Of a stretch of DNA of 47,029 nucleotides, positions 41,739-47,029 are shown one piece after another. The stretch is from NCBI GenBank assembly GCA_016195265.1, contig JACPZW010000029.1, positions 1 to 47,029 on the forward strand, read 5' to 3'. This DNA is from Acidobacteriota bacterium. GTDB lineage: Bacteria > Acidobacteriota > Vicinamibacteria > Vicinamibacterales > CAVVIG01. Each line of letters starts with the position of its first letter. Within the stretch, counting starts at the first letter, position 1. The position numbers and the translations under genes were made by a program. Under the pieces are notes generated by a model that was given only the letters and a program-made list of their open reading frames with translations, was not told the origin of the DNA and searched no databases.

Positions 41739-42386
41739 TCAGCGACGAGGGCGCGGCGCCACGGGATGTTCTTCCGCTGGCACGAAATGCCCGTCGCCGC
41801 GCTGATCGATTTCCAGCCGGGCGTTGCCGTCGGCGGTGTAGATCAGCCGGCGATCGGGCGTGCCGCGGTGCTGGGTGTCGAACGCCACAGACACGAGACG
41901 TTCGTCCTCATAAGTTTCCCACTTATCGATCTTGCCATCCTCGTCGGAGTCTTCCTCGGCGCTGACGAGCAGGTCGCGTTCGTAATGTTCGATGCGCGTG
42001 ACCTTGCCGTCACCTTTGGTGTCGACATCGACGCGGACCGTCGATCCGCGTGCGCCGGTGTACGTCCAGGCGTCCGGTTTTCCACTATTTGTGCGTGACG
42101 TGCCGACTTTCTCCAGCGTCTGATCTGGCCCGTAGTACTCCCAGCGGTCGATCTTTCCGTCCTCGTCTGTGTCGATTTCGATACGGACGACGCGCGCGCC
42201 GTCCATGTAGCTCCAGGTGTCAAACTTCCCATTGCCGTTCGAGTCGTACTTCAGCAACTGAAGCTTCCCTGTCTTCTGGTCGTAGACGGGCTCGATCCGT
42301 TTGTGCGCAGGCGTATCCGTGCGGCTGCACCCCATTAATAGGGCATAAACCAGAACAAATGCGACCGCCTCGGCGCGCCGAGCCAT
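41739..42386 (-). CDS. Lipoprotein with EF-hand-like calcium-binding repeats
   Basis: A 215-residue protein with a lipobox (LLMGC, Cys near residue 20). Six Asp-rich loops recur about every 20-24 residues: DSNGNGKFDTW, DTDEDGKIDRWEYY, DTKGDGKVTRIEHY, DSDEDGKIDKWETY and two weaker ones. The DxDxDGxxD pattern is that of excalibur/EF-hand or thrombospondin-3-like calcium sites, suggesting a rigid Ca-bound rod outside the cell membrane. First gene of the apparent three-gene operon with the pseudo-bEBP and the barrel. A CATAAT box lies about 25 nt before the start. Confidence 0.8.
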   Translation of the reverse strand: MARRAEAVAFVLVYALLMGCSRTDTPAHKRIEPVYDQKTGKLQLLKYDSNGNGKFDTWSYMDGARVVRIEIDTDEDGKIDRWEYYGPDQTLEKVGTSRTNSGKPDAWTYTGARGSTVRVDVDTKGDGKVTRIEHYERDLLVSAEEDSDEDGKIDKWETYEDERLVSVAFDTQHRGTPDRRLIYTADGNARLEIDQRGDGHFVPAEEHPVAPRPRR

Positions 42387-42521
42387 CTTATTTCTGTATA
42401 TGCCCCATTATGACCTTCCGAGAAGAGCTTCGCCGCCCCGGAAGTTAGCCTCGGCGCCCATTTGGCACTTGCTCGGTAGGAGTATCGGCCAATGCGTGGC
42501 GACTTCTAAGGGGTGCCGGCT

Positions 42522-43544
42522 TCAGCGAGAGGTTACGGGAGCGAAGAAGAACGTATCGATGGCTGCCTGGAGGGCCGGCAGCGATTCAGCGGAGTTGATC
42601 GCCGTACGGAGATGACTGCCGTTGTCGAGCCCCTTCGTGTACCAGGATCCCAGCGCTCGAATCTTGTTGATGACCCAACGGTCATGACTGATGGCCGGTG
42701 CGTGGTCGTTGACGGCTGGAGGCCGTGCTTCGCGGACGCGTTCGTCGCCCAGCAGATCGATGTACTGTCGCAGGAAGGTGCCGCGGTCCTCGAGCGTGAC
42801 TTCGCGGGGCCGCCGACCAGCCGCGATGTCGGCCGCCTGCGCCAGGATCCATGGATTCCGCAGCACGCCTCGTCCGACGAGCACGCCTTCGACGCCCGAG
42901 GCCAGCTTCTCGATCACCTGTCGCGCGTCGATGCAGTCGCCGCTGCCGAAGACGGGAATCGTGAGTGTGTCCGCGATGCGCGCGACCAGATCCCAGTCGG
43001 CCGAACCGCTGTAGCTTTGCGCCGCGGTGCGGCCGTGTACTGCGATCGCCGCCGCGCCGGCATCCTCGACCATCCGTGCGAGCGTTGGCGCGTTGCGCTC
43101 GTCGTCGTTCCAGCCGGCTCGCATCTTGACGGTCACCGGGATCTGCACCGCTCTGGACATCGCCGCAATGACACCCACCGCCTGCGACGGCTCGCGCATC
43201 AGGCTGCACCCCGCGTTGTGCTTCGCGATCTTGGGGACGGGGCATCCCATGTTCACGTCCACGATGTCGGCGCCCATGCCTTCGACGATTTGTGCGGCGG
43301 CCGCCATCTTCTCCGGATCGCCACCGAAGATCTGGATGGCGATCGGCCGCTCTTCCTCGGTGTACTCGGCGTACTCGAGGGTACGATCGATGCCGCGGAT
43401 CAGTCCTTCGGCGCTGACCATCTCGGTGACGACGAGCCCGCAGCCACCCTGCCGTTTGACCAGACGGCGGAATGCCGTGTCGGTCATGCCCGCCATGGGC
43501 GCGACGGCAAAGGGAGACGGGAGGGGAACGGAGCCTATTTTCAA
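42522..43544 (-). CDS. dusB: tRNA-dihydrouridine synthase DusB
   Basis: A 340-residue FMN enzyme reducing uridines in the tRNA D-loop with NADPH. FMN and catalytic motifs: APMAGMTDTAFR (17-28), DVNMGCPVPKIAKHNAGCSL containing the catalytic Cys, VKMRAGWNDD, VHGRTAAQSY and GSGDC. A C-terminal tRNA-binding helical domain is present. The only usable start is TTG at 43544, because an in-frame TAA lies five codons upstream; that TTG falls within the heptad repeat arm. Members of the DusB group are favoured over DusA/C by overall motif pattern. Confidence 0.93.
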   Translation of the reverse strand: MKIGSVPLPSPFAVAPMAGMTDTAFRRLVKRQGGCGLVVTEMVSAEGLIRGIDRTLEYAEYTEEERPIAIQIFGGDPEKMAAAAQIVEGMGADIVDVNMGCPVPKIAKHNAGCSLMREPSQAVGVIAAMSRAVQIPVTVKMRAGWNDDERNAPTLARMVEDAGAAAIAVHGRTAAQSYSGSADWDLVARIADTLTIPVFGSGDCIDARQVIEKLASGVEGVLVGRGVLRNPWILAQAADIAAGRRPREVTLEDRGTFLRQYIDLLGDERVREARPPAVNDHAPAISHDRWVINKIRALGSWYTKGLDNGSHLRTAINSAESLPALQAAIDTFFFAPVTSR

Positions 43545-43620
43545 AGTTAAAACTTAAAAGGTAAAAGTTAGAAGTGAAGACCACGGTTCTTTTTCAGTTT
43601 CCGGTTTTCTCCTTTAACTT
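43545..43620. repeat. Inverted heptad element between the nusG-like stop and dusB start
   Basis: On the plus strand five units in exact 7-bp register (AAAGTTA, AAACTTA, AAAGGTA, AAAGTTA, GAAGTGA) run from 43543 to 43577. Opposite units start directly after the TGA of the nusG-like gene (AAGTTAA, AGGAGAA and three more on the minus strand). The two arms are roughly complementary. The AT content is far above the surroundings. Confidence 0.88.
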
Positions 43621-44160
43621 TCAGTACGCTTTCACGTCCGCGGCGTCGACGTCAACGCTGACGGCCTGTCCGATGAGATCCACCGACAGAATCAAGCGAG
43701 CTTTCGGCGCGTCCTTCCGGATGAGCCGGCCGACCACCCCGCGCAGCGGACCGTGAACCACCTCGACCATCATCCCTTCGTGGATCAGCGGGCACGGATC
43801 GAACTGCAGCTCGCTGCCGACGAGGACGCGAATACTGTCGAGCTCGTACTCGGGAATCGGCGCCGGCTTGCCCTCGAAGGAGACGATGTTCACCACGCCG
43901 GTGCATTTCAGCACCGGAAGCGCATCGGCCGGATCGAAACGCGCGAAGCAGTACCCGGGAAAAAGCGGCCAGTCGATCTTTTTCTTGCGATCCTTCCAGC
44001 GGCTCCACTTCGGAATCGTCGGCAAGAACGCGTCGATGCGCTTGCGCTCGAGCTGCTCGCGCACCGTCTGCTCGTGGCGCGACCGCGTCCATATCGCAAA
44101 CCACTGGACGGGGTCTGGAGGCTGGGGGCTGGAGTCTCGGGCCGGATACGCGGTTTCCAT
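43621..44160 (-). CDS. NusG-like transcription antiterminator (NGN-KOW)
   Basis: A 179-residue NusG-family protein. NGN domain about 17-115 (WFAIWTRSRHEQTVREQL...FPGYCFARF) and KOW domain about 128-179 (IHEGMMVEVVHGPLRGVVGRLIRK). It lacks the usual housekeeping secE/rplK context, so it is more like a specialised paralogue (UpxY/RfaH type) controlling long operons. Start 44160; residues about 9-18 (DSSPQPPDPV) are encoded by heptad repeats, so its N-terminus appears extended by the repeat element. It sits between surA-like and dusB. Confidence 0.85.
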   Translation of the reverse strand: METAYPARDSSPQPPDPVQWFAIWTRSRHEQTVREQLERKRIDAFLPTIPKWSRWKDRKKKIDWPLFPGYCFARFDPADALPVLKCTGVVNIVSFEGKPAPIPEYELDSIRVLVGSELQFDPCPLIHEGMMVEVVHGPLRGVVGRLIRKDAPKARLILSVDLIGQAVSVDVDAADVKAY

Positions 44161-44189
44161 CTCGTCTTCTAGTCCCTCGCCTCTAGCCT
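44106..44189. repeat. Inverted heptad element spanning the surA-like stop and nusG-like start
   Basis: On the minus strand four purine-rich units (AGGCTAG, AGGCGAG, GGACTAG, AAGACGA) follow the surA-like TAG directly. About 28 nt later come pyrimidine units CCAGCCC, CCAGCCT, CCAGACC within the nusG-like coding sequence. The nusG-like ATG lies between the arms, and its ribosome site would be inside the first arm. Confidence 0.8.
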
Positions 44190-45254
44190 CTACAGCGTGG
44201 GCGCCGCCTGCTGCTTGAGTCCTTGCTCGAACGCCTTCTTGACGTCGGGGTTCTTCCACTCGATGATGGCCTGCCCGCGGAGCTTGTCGAGGTACTTCAG
44301 GAATTCCACCTTCCGCTTGTTGGTGAAGACGCGCTCGCCGATCTGCTCGCGAGCCTGGTCGAGCGTCATCACCTGGGTCGGTGTCTTCGTCTCGAGCTTC
44401 AGCAGCTGATAGCCGCGGTTCGAGCGCATCGCTTCGCTGATCTCCCCGGCTTTCATCTTGTCGATGCGCGCCCGCAGATCCGAGGACACGTCCGTCAGAC
44501 TCAGCGGTCCGATGAGCCCGGCATTCGCCTTCGAGGGCGCGTCGGACACGTCCGCCGCCAGCTTGTCGAACGCCTCGCCACCGATCGCGCGAGCGCGGAT
44601 CGCCTCGGCTCGGGCCTTCGCCGCTTCATCTGCCGCTACACTCAGCCCGCGGCCGTCGGCCGGTACCGCGACGAGGATCTCGCGAAGCGTGACCGTTGGC
44701 TGGGTCGTGAATTCGTTGAGGTGCGTGTCGTAGTACTTCTTCGCTTCGTCTTCCGTCACGCCGATCTTCCCCATGACCTCGTTCTGCTGCACGCGCTGCA
44801 CGATCATCGACTTCTCCAGGTTCTTGCGAAGCTCGGTCATCGTCATGTTCTCGGCCTTGAGCGCCGCCTGGAGTTGTTCCTCCGTTTCGAGCTTGTTTTC
44901 TTTCCGGATGTTGTCGAGGACGTTCTTGAACTGGTCGTCGCCCAGCTTGTAGCCGAGCTCGCGGCCGCGCTGCACCATCAGCATCTCGTCGATCGCGTCG
45001 ACCATGATCTGCGGCGTGATGTCGTCGAGCACCTTGCGCAACTGGACGTTGTACGGATCGCTCTTGAGATCGATCTGCTGCCCCTTCTGACGGAGCATCA
45101 GCACCTGCCGTTGCTCGAGATCGGTCTTGGTAAAGATCTCCCCGTTCACTTTCACGAGGATCTGCTCGATGATTTCGGCCCGGGCGAGGCGGATGGCGAC
45201 CGGCGTCGCGAGGCTGAGGAGAAGGACCGCGCGGACAGCTGTTTTGTGATTCAT
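44190..45254 (-). CDS. SurA/PpiC-type periplasmic peptidyl-prolyl isomerase
   Basis: A 354-residue periplasmic foldase. Signal peptide about 1-26 (ATPVAIRLARA cleavage region), a SurA-N chaperone domain about 28-175 (ILVKVNGEIFTKTDLEQRQ), and a parvulin PPIase domain about 185-300 (TLREILVAVP...FDKLAADVSDAPSKANAGLIGPLS). C-terminal helix to 354. It assists outer-membrane barrel folding, fitting a genome with many TonB receptors. Encoded 25 bp after mfd on the same strand. Start 45254 is chosen because the signal peptide begins there; a longer reading exists to 45293. Confidence 0.9.
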   Translation of the reverse strand: MNHKTAVRAVLLLSLATPVAIRLARAEIIEQILVKVNGEIFTKTDLEQRQVLMLRQKGQQIDLKSDPYNVQLRKVLDDITPQIMVDAIDEMLMVQRGRELGYKLGDDQFKNVLDNIRKENKLETEEQLQAALKAENMTMTELRKNLEKSMIVQRVQQNEVMGKIGVTEDEAKKYYDTHLNEFTTQPTVTLREILVAVPADGRGLSVAADEAAKARAEAIRARAIGGEAFDKLAADVSDAPSKANAGLIGPLSLTDVSSDLRARIDKMKAGEISEAMRSNRGYQLLKLETKTPTQVMTLDQAREQIGERVFTNKRKVEFLKYLDKLRGQAIIEWKNPDVKKAFEQGLKQQAAPTL

Positions 45255-45279
45255 GACTAAATTCTTGGAAACAACAATC

Positions 45280-47029
<1,750 letters not shown>

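Noticed and set aside
42387..42521. c-di-GMP riboswitch or sigma-54 promoter upstream of the EF-hand-like lipoprotein
   Set aside because: Neither a GEMM-type core nor a properly spaced GG/GC -24/-12 pair could be found on either strand.

Overview
This 47 kb window is a GC-rich, densely coding chromosomal segment from a Gram-negative bacterium. Two very large TonB-dependent receptors carry N-terminal carboxypeptidase-regulatory-like domains (Oar type), and there are two RND efflux operons, several GAF/SpoIIE/GGDEF signalling proteins and a PW-repeat basic protein. Together these fit Acidobacteriota, most likely a Vicinamibacteria-like lineage. That placement is an inference from gene content, because no rRNA or tRNA gene was recognised. 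No phage, integrase, transposase or CRISPR array was seen.

Layout. (1) 1-7.8 kb: an ECF sigma factor and zinc-finger anti-sigma pair, divergent from an efflux operon (TolC-like, membrane-fusion lipoprotein, RND permease) ending in a YgaP-like membrane protein and an OsmC thiol peroxidase. (2) 7.9-14.8 kb: an RraA-like gene leading a second, tightly overlapping efflux operon (adaptor, RND permease, TolC) and a small envelope-type protein. (3) 14.8-24.7 kb: a PIG-L deacetylase, two TonB receptors, a membrane GAF sensor and a double-PDZ protein. (4) 25-36 kb: a signalling block with a GAF-GAF-SpoIIE phosphatase, a FabZ-like protein without its catalytic His, an HEGGH membrane protein, an EamA transporter, a diguanylate cyclase, a PCYCGC-type gene with an in-frame TGA, a hybrid histidine kinase, a FliA/WhiG-type sigma factor, a BldC-like HTH gene overlapping a stand-alone H-box protein, and an NtrC-type activator. 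(5) 35.8-39 kb: a 2-hydroxyacid dehydrogenase divergent from a PW-repeat protein, a Dabb protein, a HAD nucleotidase-like protein and a zinc ribbon. (6) 39-42.4 kb: an apparent operon of an EF-hand-like lipoprotein, a degenerate sigma-54 activator and an outer-membrane barrel. (7) 42.5-47 kb: mfd, a SurA/PpiC foldase, a NusG-like antiterminator and dusB, all on the minus strand.

The most interesting signals lie between and inside the genes. First, the PCYCGC gene has TGA exactly where a CxxC-type cysteine is expected. The conserved C-terminus continues in frame for 48 codons, and a 7+6 bp stem-loop with G at loop position 2 starts 2 nt after the TGA, so this is a strong selenoprotein candidate. 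Second, 7-bp repeat arrays with varied unit sequence begin on the base after stop codons of several unrelated genes. They are often followed by an inverted array that runs into the next gene's start, and one pair is inside mfd in frame. Third, structured palindromes sit in frame inside coding regions of both efflux operons, twice between the start codon and the signal-peptide core, with covarying base pairs. Several promoters place a -10 box exactly 7 nt before a start codon, which suggests leaderless transcription.
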